Origin: Thiosocius sp963719025
GTDB lineage: Bacteria > Pseudomonadota > Gammaproteobacteria > Chromatiales > Chromatiaceae
NCBI GenBank assembly: GCA_963719025.1
Contig: CAVRBK010000037.1
Span: forward strand, 1 to 64,000
DNA: 64,000 nt
Direction of reading: 5' to 3'
The first letter of the stretch is position 1; each line of letters opens with the position of its first letter. A program made the position numbers and the translations under genes. Below the pieces are notes generated by a model. That model did not search any database. It was not told where the DNA came from and saw nothing but the letters and a program-made list of their open reading frames with translations. Below are positions 28,058 to 33,571 of the stretch, one piece after another.

Positions 28058-28198
28058 AACGCCCAGGTAAGCGGCGGCTGGTGTTCAGCGGCGTTCGCGC
28101 AATAATGGCGAAGCCATGCGCAGAAAGCCGCGGAGTGCCAGACGTCCGAGTGAGGAGCAAGCGACGAACGGCTTGACCGCCTTGTTATGCCTGCCTAT

Positions 28199-28217
28199 AG
28201 TACCAATTATTGGTACT
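28199..28217 (+). promoter_or_regulatory. operator palindrome of parDE-1
   Basis: Perfect palindrome AGTACCAAT-T-ATTGGTACT immediately before the parD-1 gene. ParD-type ribbon-helix-helix antitoxins bind such sites and repress their operon. Confidence 0.6.
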
Positions 28218-28235
28218 TCTCGAGGATTCCCCCCA

Positions 28236-28475
28236 ATGAGCAAAAACACGAGTATTACCCTCGGCGAGCATTTCGAATCCTTCATTACCGCGCAACTCGA
28301 AAACGGCCGCTATGCCTCGACCAGCGAGGTTGTTCGCGCGGGGCTGCGCTTGCTCGAAGACGAAGAAACCAAGCTTTCCACCCTTCGAAAGATGCTTGAC
28401 GAAGGTGAGGCAAGCGATTTTGTTGAGTACTCACTTAGTGGCCTGATTGAGGAATTGGATGGCGAAAATCACTGA
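28236..28475 (+). CDS. parD: ParD-type antitoxin (cassette 3)
   Basis: Ribbon-helix-helix antitoxin of 79 residues from ATG 28236 (MSKNTSITLGEHFESFITAQ). The DNA-binding part ends LENGRYASTSEVVRAGLRLL, the classic ParD motif, and the acidic tail (VEYSLSGLIEELDGENH) would bind ParE. The start is chosen because this is where the family begins and the operator lies just upstream. Its stop shares one base with the parE start. Confidence 0.95.
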   Translation: MSKNTSITLGEHFESFITAQLENGRYASTSEVVRAGLRLLEDEETKLSTLRKMLDEGEASDFVEYSLSGLIEELDGENH

Positions 28476-28777
28476 TGCCTCGTTTCAGAATCAAGGCCAC
28501 AGCCAGAGCTGATTTGAAAGGTATTGCTGTATTCACCGAGCACACTTGGGGCCATGAACAGCGAAACAATTACCTGACCGAAATCGACCACGCGTTTCAT
28601 CGATTGGCCGATAACACTGAGCTTGGCCAAACCTGCGACCATATTCGCTCGGGCTATCGAATTTTCCCGGTGGGTAGCCATCTGATTTTTTACAAGCTCG
28701 CCCCTGACCAAACCCTTGAGGTCATCCGTGTGCTACACAAACGGATGAATGTTTCATCTCGCCTTTTGAAGCCATAA
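28475..28777 (+). CDS. parE: ParE-type toxin (cassette 3)
   Basis: RelE/ParE-superfamily toxin, usually a gyrase poison. 100 residues: RIKATARADLKGIAVFTEHT, then EQRNNYLTEIDHAFHRLADN, SGYRIFPVGSHLIFYKL and VIRVLHKRMN, all standard ParE segments. The TAA stop (28775-28777) sits inside the left core CCATAAC of attC D. Confidence 0.95.
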   Translation: MPRFRIKATARADLKGIAVFTEHTWGHEQRNNYLTEIDHAFHRLADNTELGQTCDHIRSGYRIFPVGSHLIFYKLAPDQTLEVIRVLHKRMNVSSRLLKP

Positions 28778-28909
28778 CGCCCAGGTAAGCGGCGGCTGGT
28801 GTGGAGCGGCGTTTGCGCAATCATGGCGAAGCCATGCGCAAAAAGCCGCGGAGCACCAGACGTCCGAGTGAGAAGCAAAGCGACGAACGGCTTGACCGCC
28901 TTGTTATGT
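28772..28909 (+). other. attC site D
   Basis: Left core CCATAAC (28772-28778), which contains the parE-1 stop codon; right core GTTATGT (28903-28909). The body is near-identical to attC C. The left core differs by one base from the complement of the GTTATGC that opens cassette 3. Confidence 0.9.
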
Positions 28910-28914
28910 GTGAC

Positions 28915-28930
28915 TACCATAGTTATGGTA
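28915..28930 (+). promoter_or_regulatory. operator palindrome of parDE-2
   Basis: TACCATA-GT-TATGGTA, 22 bp before the parD-2 ATG. It has the same TACCA/TGGTA arms as the parDE-1 operator but with changed centre and spacing, so the two modules may differ in operator specificity. Confidence 0.55.
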
Positions 28931-28951
28931 TTTATTGGTATTGATGAGGAC

Positions 28952-29197
28952 ATGCCAGTGGCTAAGAACACCAGCATGAGCTTGGGCGAGCACTTTGATC
29001 AGTTTATTGCCGCTCAGCTTGAAAATGGCCGGTATGGGTCTGCTACCGAGGTAGTACGCGCCGGTTTGCGTTTGCTCGAAACCGAAGAAGAAAAATTGGA
29101 CGCATTGCGCAGGTTGATTGACGAAGGCCGCAAGAGCGGGACGGCCGAATACAGTTACGAGAGCTTCATGGCGGAACTGGACAAAGACTTTTCGTAA
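28952..29197 (+). CDS. parD: ParD-type antitoxin (cassette 4)
   Basis: Second ParD antitoxin, 81 residues from ATG 28952 (MPVAKNTSMSLGEHFDQFIA). The core LENGRYGSATEVVRAGLRLL is nearly the same as in cassette 3, while the toxin-binding tail (LIDEGRKSGTAEYSYESFMA) differs. One base is shared with the parE start. Confidence 0.95.
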   Translation: MPVAKNTSMSLGEHFDQFIAAQLENGRYGSATEVVRAGLRLLETEEEKLDALRRLIDEGRKSGTAEYSYESFMAELDKDFS

Positions 29198-29499
29198 TGA
29201 GGTCATTCTCGCTAACCAACGCCGCCAAGGCAGACTTGCGAAATATCGCAAGGTTTACGGAAGAGCGGTGGGGACGAGAACAGCGCAAGCTCTACTTGAA
29301 AGGAATGGACGACGCTTTCCGCCGGCTGACCGATTCTCCAGCGCTCGGTGTTTCCTGCGAATACATAGCTTCGGATCTGCGAAAGCATCCATTCCAAAGC
29401 CACGTGATCTATTACGACATCGCCTCCGCATCCCAAATTTTGATTGTCAGGGTACTTCATAGACGGATGGACGTATCACAGGCACCTTTCAACACATAA
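29197..29499 (+). CDS. parE: ParE-type toxin (cassette 4)
   Basis: Second ParE toxin, 100 residues: FSLTNAAKADLRNIARFTEE, RKLYLKGMDDAFRRLTDSPA, LRKHPFQSHVIYYDIAS and VRVLHRRMDV. It is clearly diverged from the cassette 3 copy, so this is an older paralogue and not a recent duplication. The TAA stop (29497-29499) lies inside the left core ACATAAC of attC E. Confidence 0.95.
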   Translation: MRSFSLTNAAKADLRNIARFTEERWGREQRKLYLKGMDDAFRRLTDSPALGVSCEYIASDLRKHPFQSHVIYYDIASASQILIVRVLHRRMDVSQAPFNT

Positions 29500-29632
29500 C
29501 GCCAAGGTAAGCGGCGCTCAGCATGGAGCGCTTGCTCGGGCAATAATGGCGAAGCCATGCCCGAGCAAGCGCGGAGTGCTGAGCGTCCGAATGAGGAGCA
29601 AAGCGACGAATGGCTTGACCGCCTTGTTATGC
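29494..29632 (+). other. attC site E
   Basis: Left core ACATAAC (29494-29500), exactly complementary to the GTTATGT at the start of cassette 4; right core GTTATGC (29626-29632). Same subfamily as attC I and the right half of attC B. Confidence 0.92.
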
Positions 29633-29634
29633 GA

Positions 29635-30561
29635 TCACTCCTCATCGAAATAATCAGAGTCGAGCTTTTTGACCTCGTACATGCCAACGGTTGACACCCC
29701 TACGTTGTTCTCTGCCATCAGCTTCGCAAGCTGCTCGCCATCAATGAGGATGATTTTTGACTCGATCATTGAGGCGTACTCCTTTGCCTCTTTCGTGAAG
29801 AAGGAGGTGGTGATGAATACGCCTTTTCTCGCACGTTGGCCCTGTAGTGCGCCCGCGAATTTTTGAATTTCAGGACGACCAACAGTGCCTTCCCAGCGTT
29901 TTGCTTGGATGTAGATGACATCCAGGCCTAGACGATCTTCGTTAATGATTCCGTCGATGCCACCGTCGCCGCTTTTCCCCAGAGCCCGCCCCGCATCTTG
30001 GCGATTTCCGCCGTACCCCATTTTGACCAGGAGATCGACAACAACCCTTTCGAAAAATGAAGGGGAAGAATCTTTTACAGCGGAGACAATTTCTGCCTCC
30101 AGGGCCACTCGGAGTTTCTTGTACGCGGATGCGAGCGCATCTTCAGGGGTTTCCTTGGTGCTTTGCTCGGATGCTTCGGTATCCGTTGTTTCATTGTTCG
30201 ATTCGTTTTTCTCTTTTCTGCGATTCTTGAACACGACGAATTCTGGATACTGCTCCAATACCGCAACGTTAATTTCGGACGGATTTTTGGCCAGCAGCTG
30301 CTGCCCTTTTGCAGTAATAACGAAAAAGCCACGCCTAGGAGAGCCTAGCAGCCCCGCCTGTTTCAGATACGACCTTGCCCACCCGACGCGGTTGTTAAAG
30401 ACGGCTTGTGAGCCACTCGGAAGCAGCTCGTTACGCTCTTCTTGCGACAACGCAAATTGATCTGCCAATGCCTCTACGGCGTGACTGAATTTGTGCTCAT
30501 TTCCATCTGCTGCGAGTTTCAGCACAGGAAGCATTAACGTCTGATAGTCCGGTATAGGCAC
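29635..30561 (-). CDS. mrr: Mrr-type type IV restriction endonuclease (cassette 5, reversed)
   Basis: Nuclease that cuts modified foreign DNA. 308 residues. The N-terminal winged-helix Mrr_N domain reads YQTLMLPVLKLAADGNEHKF, LPSGSQAVFNNRVGWARSYL, KQAGLLGSPRRGFFVITAKG. A charged linker is followed by the Mrr_cat PD-(D/E)xK domain: FFERVVVDLLVKMGYGG, the aspartate in SGDGGIDGIINEDRLG, the QxK in YIQAKRWEGTVGRPEIQKFA, and GVFITTSFFTKEAKEYA. The gene reads against the attC direction and its stop lies 3 bp past the right core of attC E. Confidence 0.95.
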   Translation of the reverse strand: MPIPDYQTLMLPVLKLAADGNEHKFSHAVEALADQFALSQEERNELLPSGSQAVFNNRVGWARSYLKQAGLLGSPRRGFFVITAKGQQLLAKNPSEINVAVLEQYPEFVVFKNRRKEKNESNNETTDTEASEQSTKETPEDALASAYKKLRVALEAEIVSAVKDSSPSFFERVVVDLLVKMGYGGNRQDAGRALGKSGDGGIDGIINEDRLGLDVIYIQAKRWEGTVGRPEIQKFAGALQGQRARKGVFITTSFFTKEAKEYASMIESKIILIDGEQLAKLMAENNVGVSTVGMYEVKKLDSDYFDEE

Positions 30562-30583
30562 AGGTTTTGAGATTCCTTTTTAC

Positions 30584-30698
30584 GCATAACGCCTAGTTCA
30601 GCGGCGCCGAACGCGGAGCGGCTTTCTGCGAAACAATGCCGAAGGCATTCGCAGAAAGCCGCGGAGTGTTCGGGGTCCGCTGGAACGCCTTGTTAGCC
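30584..30698 (+). other. attC site F
   Basis: Left core GCATAAC (30584-30590), exactly complementary to the GTTATGC that begins cassette 5; right core GTTAGCC (30692-30698). The brnA stop codon (TTA at 30693-30695 on this strand) is inside the right core. Same subfamily as attC A. Confidence 0.92.
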
Positions 30699-30968
30699 GT
30701 TGCTCTCATTCAGCCGGCCCTCGACGTACTTGTGCAGAATGCTGGCGATCAGGGTTTGGTAAGGAATACCTTCTGCCAAGGCACGCTTCTGCAACCCACG
30801 CAAATCTTTTGACGAAAGCCTGATGTTGATTCGAGCATCTTTTTTGAACATGGCTTCCGCGTACTCTTGATGCCGCTTCTGCGTATTCGCTGCTTTCTTA
30901 GACCGCTTGAGCTTGCCCTTCTCAAACGCCTCAAGAATCTCGCGCTCTTCACTCGATAGTTTGCTCAT
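30693..30968 (-). CDS. brnA: BrnA-type antitoxin (cassette 6, reversed)
   Basis: Antitoxin and autorepressor of the BrnT ribonuclease. 91 residues: a basic N-terminal half that contacts the toxin (KGKLKRSKKAANTQKRHQEY) and a C-terminal ribbon-helix-helix (RINIRLSSKDLRGLQKRALA, then GIPYQTLIASILHKYVEGRL). It overlaps brnT by 4 bp and follows it, the normal brnT-brnA order. The stop codon is embedded in the right core of attC F. Confidence 0.92.
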   Translation of the reverse strand: MSKLSSEEREILEAFEKGKLKRSKKAANTQKRHQEYAEAMFKKDARINIRLSSKDLRGLQKRALAEGIPYQTLIASILHKYVEGRLNESNG

Positions 30969-31243
30969 GTTTCTTCACCCAGATAACTCTTCGTTGCCTT
31001 TCGGCTGGGAATGATCGTTTTCAGGAAAACTTCTTCTTCCGATTCCACGAACGGAACCAGATAGACGTATTCCTCAATGGCAATGACATGAATCTGCTGC
31101 CCGGGATAACGCTCTTGATTGGGGTGATCGACGGTATCGAGGATATCGCCGGCCATGATATGGAAAACCACATCCTCGAACGAAACACCTCGCTCGGCCT
31201 TCAGCAGAGCATTTTTCTCAGCATTCCATGAAATTGGCTTCAT
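30965..31243 (-). CDS. brnT: BrnT-type ribonuclease toxin (cassette 6, reversed)
   Basis: RelE-fold mRNA-cleaving toxin (DUF497). 92 residues: ISWNAEKNALLKAERGVSFE with DVV, then NQERYPGQQIHVIAIEEYVY, LVPFVESEEEVFLKTIIPSR and KATKSYLG, matching the family. A truncated second copy of its 5' part lies at 33120-33260. Confidence 0.93.
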   Translation of the reverse strand: MKPISWNAEKNALLKAERGVSFEDVVFHIMAGDILDTVDHPNQERYPGQQIHVIAIEEYVYLVPFVESEEEVFLKTIIPSRKATKSYLGEET

Positions 31244-31255
31244 AGGCCGAGATTA

Positions 31256-31268
31256 GCACAATGTGTGC
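31256..31268 (-). promoter_or_regulatory. candidate BrnA operator
   Basis: GCACA-ATG-TGTGC palindrome 12 bp upstream of brnT. The equivalent region near the brnT remnant at about 33275 still shows GCACACGTGT. Confidence 0.4.
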
Positions 31269-31283
31269 CTATTGTCTTTTTAC

Positions 31284-31362
31284 GGCTAACGCCCAGTTAA
31301 GCGGCGGCCAGTGCGTAGACGTCCGAGTGAGCATAGCGAGCGGCTTGAACGCCTTGTTAGGC
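31284..31362 (+). other. attC site G (short)
   Basis: Left core GGCTAAC (31284-31290), exactly complementary to the GTTAGCC of cassette 6; right core GTTAGGC (31356-31362). At 79 bp it lacks the long central arms of attC C, D and E. Confidence 0.9.
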
Positions 31363-31500
31363 GCATTATTCTCCAGCTTGTCGCGGCATTTTTCTTCCCA
31401 CTTCGCTGGCGTCGAGTACTTCGACGCCTTGTTTTCGAGCGCGGCTCAACCTGCTTCTTGCCTTCAGGCATCGCAGCTTCTCAATCAGCCTTGGTTCATT

Positions 31501-31906
31501 TCATGCGGAACTGCAGTTGAATTTCGACTCATCAAGTTGATCGAATATCGCTTCGAGCTTTTCATCAATCGCATGCGAGAAGGAATCCGTACTCGCCAAT
31601 CGCCATTTTCGATTGCTTTATTCGCCCACCCGCCTTTTCAACTCTCGCTTCTTCTACTGCACAATCTTCACAAGCGAAGTAAATCAAAGTGCTGTACCTC
31701 CAGAGCCAAATCCTTCCATCTTCACGAGGGCACCGGCGGCACCATAGCTCTCCATATTTGATGGGAACGACCACATCTCCATCCCCGAATCTGTGGGGTC
31801 ATTGAGTTGCTCCAAATTGGTGCCGAGAACCGTTTCGTAAAATTCCTTGGCTCTTTCCATTTCCTCGACGTAGATTTCAAACCATAGCTACCGGATTTCC
31901 TGCCAT
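31501..31906 (-). CDS. VOC (glyoxalase fold) family protein (cassette 7, reversed), frameshifted
   Basis: A VOC protein spread over several frames. The ATG at 31906 has a GGAGGA ribosome site and opens MAGNPVAMV. After a one-base shift EIYVEEMERAKEFYETVLGT, NLEQLNDPTDSGMEMWSFPS and GAAGALVKMEGFGSGG follow, and after another FACEDCAVEEARVEKAGGRI, KQSKMAIGEYGF. This resembles the short VOC proteins common on cassettes and plasmids. The C-terminus is uncertain: one frame stops at 31565, another continues through SHAIDEKLEAIFDQLDESKF to 31501. Bases 31363-31500 may hold the end of a further small protein (KASKYSTPAKWEEKCRDKLE in one frame), not called separately. Confidence 0.68.
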
Positions 31907-31939
31907 GAGCTATTTCCTCCGAGTAAGGGGATTACTAGT

Positions 31940-32026
31940 GCCTAACGCCAAGAATGGCGGCTCGCCGCGTAGCGGTGAGGCGTCCCAGTGAGCCGAAGGG
32001 CGAGCGACATAATCTACTTGTTATGT
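31940..32026 (+). other. attC site H (short)
   Basis: Left core GCCTAAC (31940-31946), exactly complementary to the GTTAGGC of cassette 7; right core GTTATGT (32020-32026). The GNAT stop codon lies inside the right core. 87 bp. Confidence 0.9.
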
Positions 32027-32508
32027 TTTTGACCACTTATACATGACCAACGCATCAACATAGCCTTCCGACGGATGGTTGAACGCTTGTGGTAGCCGCC
32101 CCACAATTTCAAATCCGAGCTTTTCCCACAGGCGCACCGCCCCCTCATTGGTTGAGGCCACGAAATTGAACTGCATTGCTTCGTAGCCCAGTTCAACCGC
32201 CATTTTTTGGGAATGTTCGCACATGGCAGTGGCGACACCTTTTCCTCGGGAAGAGGACGGAACCATGTAGCCACAATTGCAGACATGGCTACCTGGGCCA
32301 GCTTGATTGGTTTTAATGTAATAAGTGCCCAGTATTCCTCACCGCTTTCCGCCGCATAGGTTTTGCGTGGCAAATCCATCCATAGCTTTTTCCCTTCGCT
32401 TTTTGTGACATCGCGAGGATATGCATACGTATCACCGGCCGAAGCGATTTTATGAAAGATGGGCCAAATATCTTCGTAATCAGCTTCGGTTGCTTCGCGT
32501 ATCTGCAA
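32021..32508 (-). CDS. GNAT-family N-acetyltransferase (cassette 8, reversed), frameshifted
   Basis: Acetyl-CoA-dependent N-acetyltransferase. From ATG 32508: MQIREATEADYEDIWPIFHK, then GDTYAYPRDVTKSEGKKLWM and GEEYWALITLKP. One or two shifts between 32275 and 32330 lead to MVPSSSRGKGVATAMCEHSQ, with the acetyl-CoA loop RGKGVA, then AVELGYEAMQFNFVASTNEG and AVRLWEKLGFEIVGRLPQAF, the GNAT C-terminal motif. About 162 residues. It ends with TAA at 32021-32023 inside the right core of attC H. The substrate is unknown. Confidence 0.9.
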
Positions 32509-32527
32509 GGGTTGGGTTCCTTTATAA

Positions 32528-32666
32528 ACATAACGCCAAGGTAAGCGGCGCTCAGCATGGAGCGCTTCGCTCGGGCAACAATGGCGAAGCCATGCCCGAG
32601 CAAATGCGGAGTGTGAGCGTCCGAATCAGGAGCAGAGCGACGAATGGCTTGACCGACTTGTTATGC
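32528..32666 (+). other. attC site I
   Basis: Left core ACATAAC (32528-32534), exactly complementary to the GTTATGT of cassette 8; right core GTTATGC (32660-32666). The body is very close to attC E. Confidence 0.92.
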
Positions 32667-32722
32667 GCATCAGAGTCCAGACGCGCCGGCGAAAACTCAC
32701 CTATTCGGACTTTGGCCCCTGT

Positions 32723-33119
32723 TCATTTGGTGGGCTTCTCTTTCGCCGTGGCTTCGAGTTTTTCTTCCTCATGCTCGAGCAATCGGAATTACAAAACTGG
32801 CGGGATACTCTCTGTGTTTATCAGTTATGGCATCGACGATTCCGAAATCGAGAAAAACCGCACTAGCAACAATTTTTCCGCCCATTGTGCTGGGGATAGC
32901 CCCAACCGCCGTTCTTCCATCGGAAGTTTCACAGTCATATTTCAAGACATCATCAGAACGCCGAATTGATGAGGTGGTCGGAAGGGTTGCTTCCCAGACC
33001 CCGCGCTTATTTTCCAGTTTGCACTTTCCGCTGCTCCCGTCACTGAACGATAAGGCCACTGGCGTCATCGCATCGTTCGTAAGGGTCGCGCATCCTGCAG
33101 CACACGAGACAACTACCGC
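32723..33119 (-). CDS. putative lipoprotein, 5' end lost in a chimeric cassette (cassette 9, reversed)
   Basis: The readable part begins VVVSCAAGCATLTNDAM, a likely lipoprotein signal end. It continues SFSDGSSGKCKLENKRGVWE, DVLKYDCETSDGRTAVGAIP and GIVDAITDKHREYPASFVIP. The GxCxLxNxxGxW and Y-P-x-x-x-x-x-P pattern resembles a group of proteobacterial lipoproteins; no name is claimed. A shift near 32772 would add a charged tail ending KLEATAKEKPTK with stop at 32723; without it the frame stops at 32769. No start codon is available upstream because the sequence turns into brnT remnant at about 33120. A Met at 33068 would give a shorter protein without the lipobox. Confidence 0.55.
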
Positions 33120-33260
33120 CCGGGATAACGATCTTTATTGGGATGATTCAACGGTATCGAGGCTATCGCCAGCCATACTTGGAAGACCACATCCTCGAAC
33201 GAAACACCCGCTCAGCTTTCAGCAGAGCGTTTTTCTCCGCATTCCATGACATTGCTTCAT
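33120..33260 (-). pseudogene. 5' remnant of a second brnT gene
   Basis: Bases 33120-33290 align with 31097-31275, the start and upstream part of brnT, with several indels. The remnant reads from ATG 33260 toward the left and is cut at a GCCCGGGATAACG junction, where the lipoprotein sequence takes over. It has no stop-free frame and cannot make BrnT. Confidence 0.78.
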
Positions 33261-33302
33261 GAGGCGAGATTAGCACACGTGTTCCACGCACCTGCCTTTC
33301 AC

Positions 33303-33309
33303 GGCTAAC
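33303..33309 (+). other. orphan attC left core (site J), right edge of the cluster
   Basis: GGCTAAC preceded by TTCAC, as at attC G. The attC body is missing and the sequence changes at once to GTGAGATAGACGG repeats. The core matches the brnTA cassette type and not the GTTATGC that opens cassette 9, in line with the cassette being a chimera. Confidence 0.68.
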
Positions 33310-33311
33310 AG

Positions 33312-33456
33312 TGAGATAGACGGAGTCTGCCTGATCTGAGATAGACAGACGCTGTATAACGCGATGTGATCTGGCGCGAACGACGCGGGGTAACGCTTTG
33401 ATTGGATTCGTGAATCCCTTTCACTGGCATCGATTCCTTTCCGAGATAGACAGACT
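33312..33456. repeat. three dispersed copies of a GAGATAGAC-type word beyond the last cassette
   Basis: GAGATAGACGGAGTCTG near 33313, GAGATAGACAGACGCTG near 33338 and GAGATAGACAGACTGAC near 33443. The first copy directly follows the orphan attC core. The stretch 33310-33571 holds no gene. Such words resemble ends of small mobile repeats, but no element is identified. Confidence 0.6.
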
Positions 33457-33571
33457 GACTGCTGCCGGGGAAATCATCGCGCCATTTCGTGGTCGATTCA
33501 ATGTCCGCGGAATCGGGTGGTCCACCGGGCCGTTGTCGGCTTGCTGAAGTGGTGATCGGTGAAGCGGGCTA

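Larger units (their letters stand above)
26753..28190 (+). other. attC site C, interrupted by an IS1182-type element
   Basis: The left core ATCTAAC (26753-26759) is exactly complementary to the GTTAGAT that begins cassette 2. The insertion 26760-28057 follows at once. The rest of the site continues at 28058 (AACGCCCAGGTAAGCGGCGG) to the right core GTTATGC at 28184-28190. Without the insertion the site would be about 137 bp, closely similar to attC D. Confidence 0.85.
25163..33309 (+). mobile_element. integron cassette cluster without integrase (CALIN / chromosomal integron fragment), nine cassettes
   Basis: Nine attC sites (A to I) and one orphan left core site (J) all read on the plus strand. 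Each has a left core RYYYAAC-like site and a right core GTTRRRY-like site, with GC-rich imperfectly palindromic arms between. They separate nine cassettes of about 0.6-2 kb. For cassettes 2 and 4-8 the left core of a cassette's own attC is the exact reverse complement of the right core where that cassette begins, as expected if each had circulated as a closed cassette. Cargo is five toxin-antitoxin pairs, an Mrr nuclease, a VOC protein, a GNAT acetyltransferase and a lipoprotein. No tyrosine recombinase of IntI type is encoded in the window. Base composition is visibly more AT-rich than the flagellar genes. Confidence 0.9.

Noticed and set aside
28116..28235. Longer N-terminal extension of parD-1
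   Set aside because: The extension would be translated from the attC site; the operator palindrome and the family start place the true ATG at 28236.
25163..33571. An integron integrase gene within or next to the cluster
   Set aside because: No frame on either strand shows tyrosine recombinase motifs or the IntI-specific insert; the flanking genes are the VOC protein and legF.
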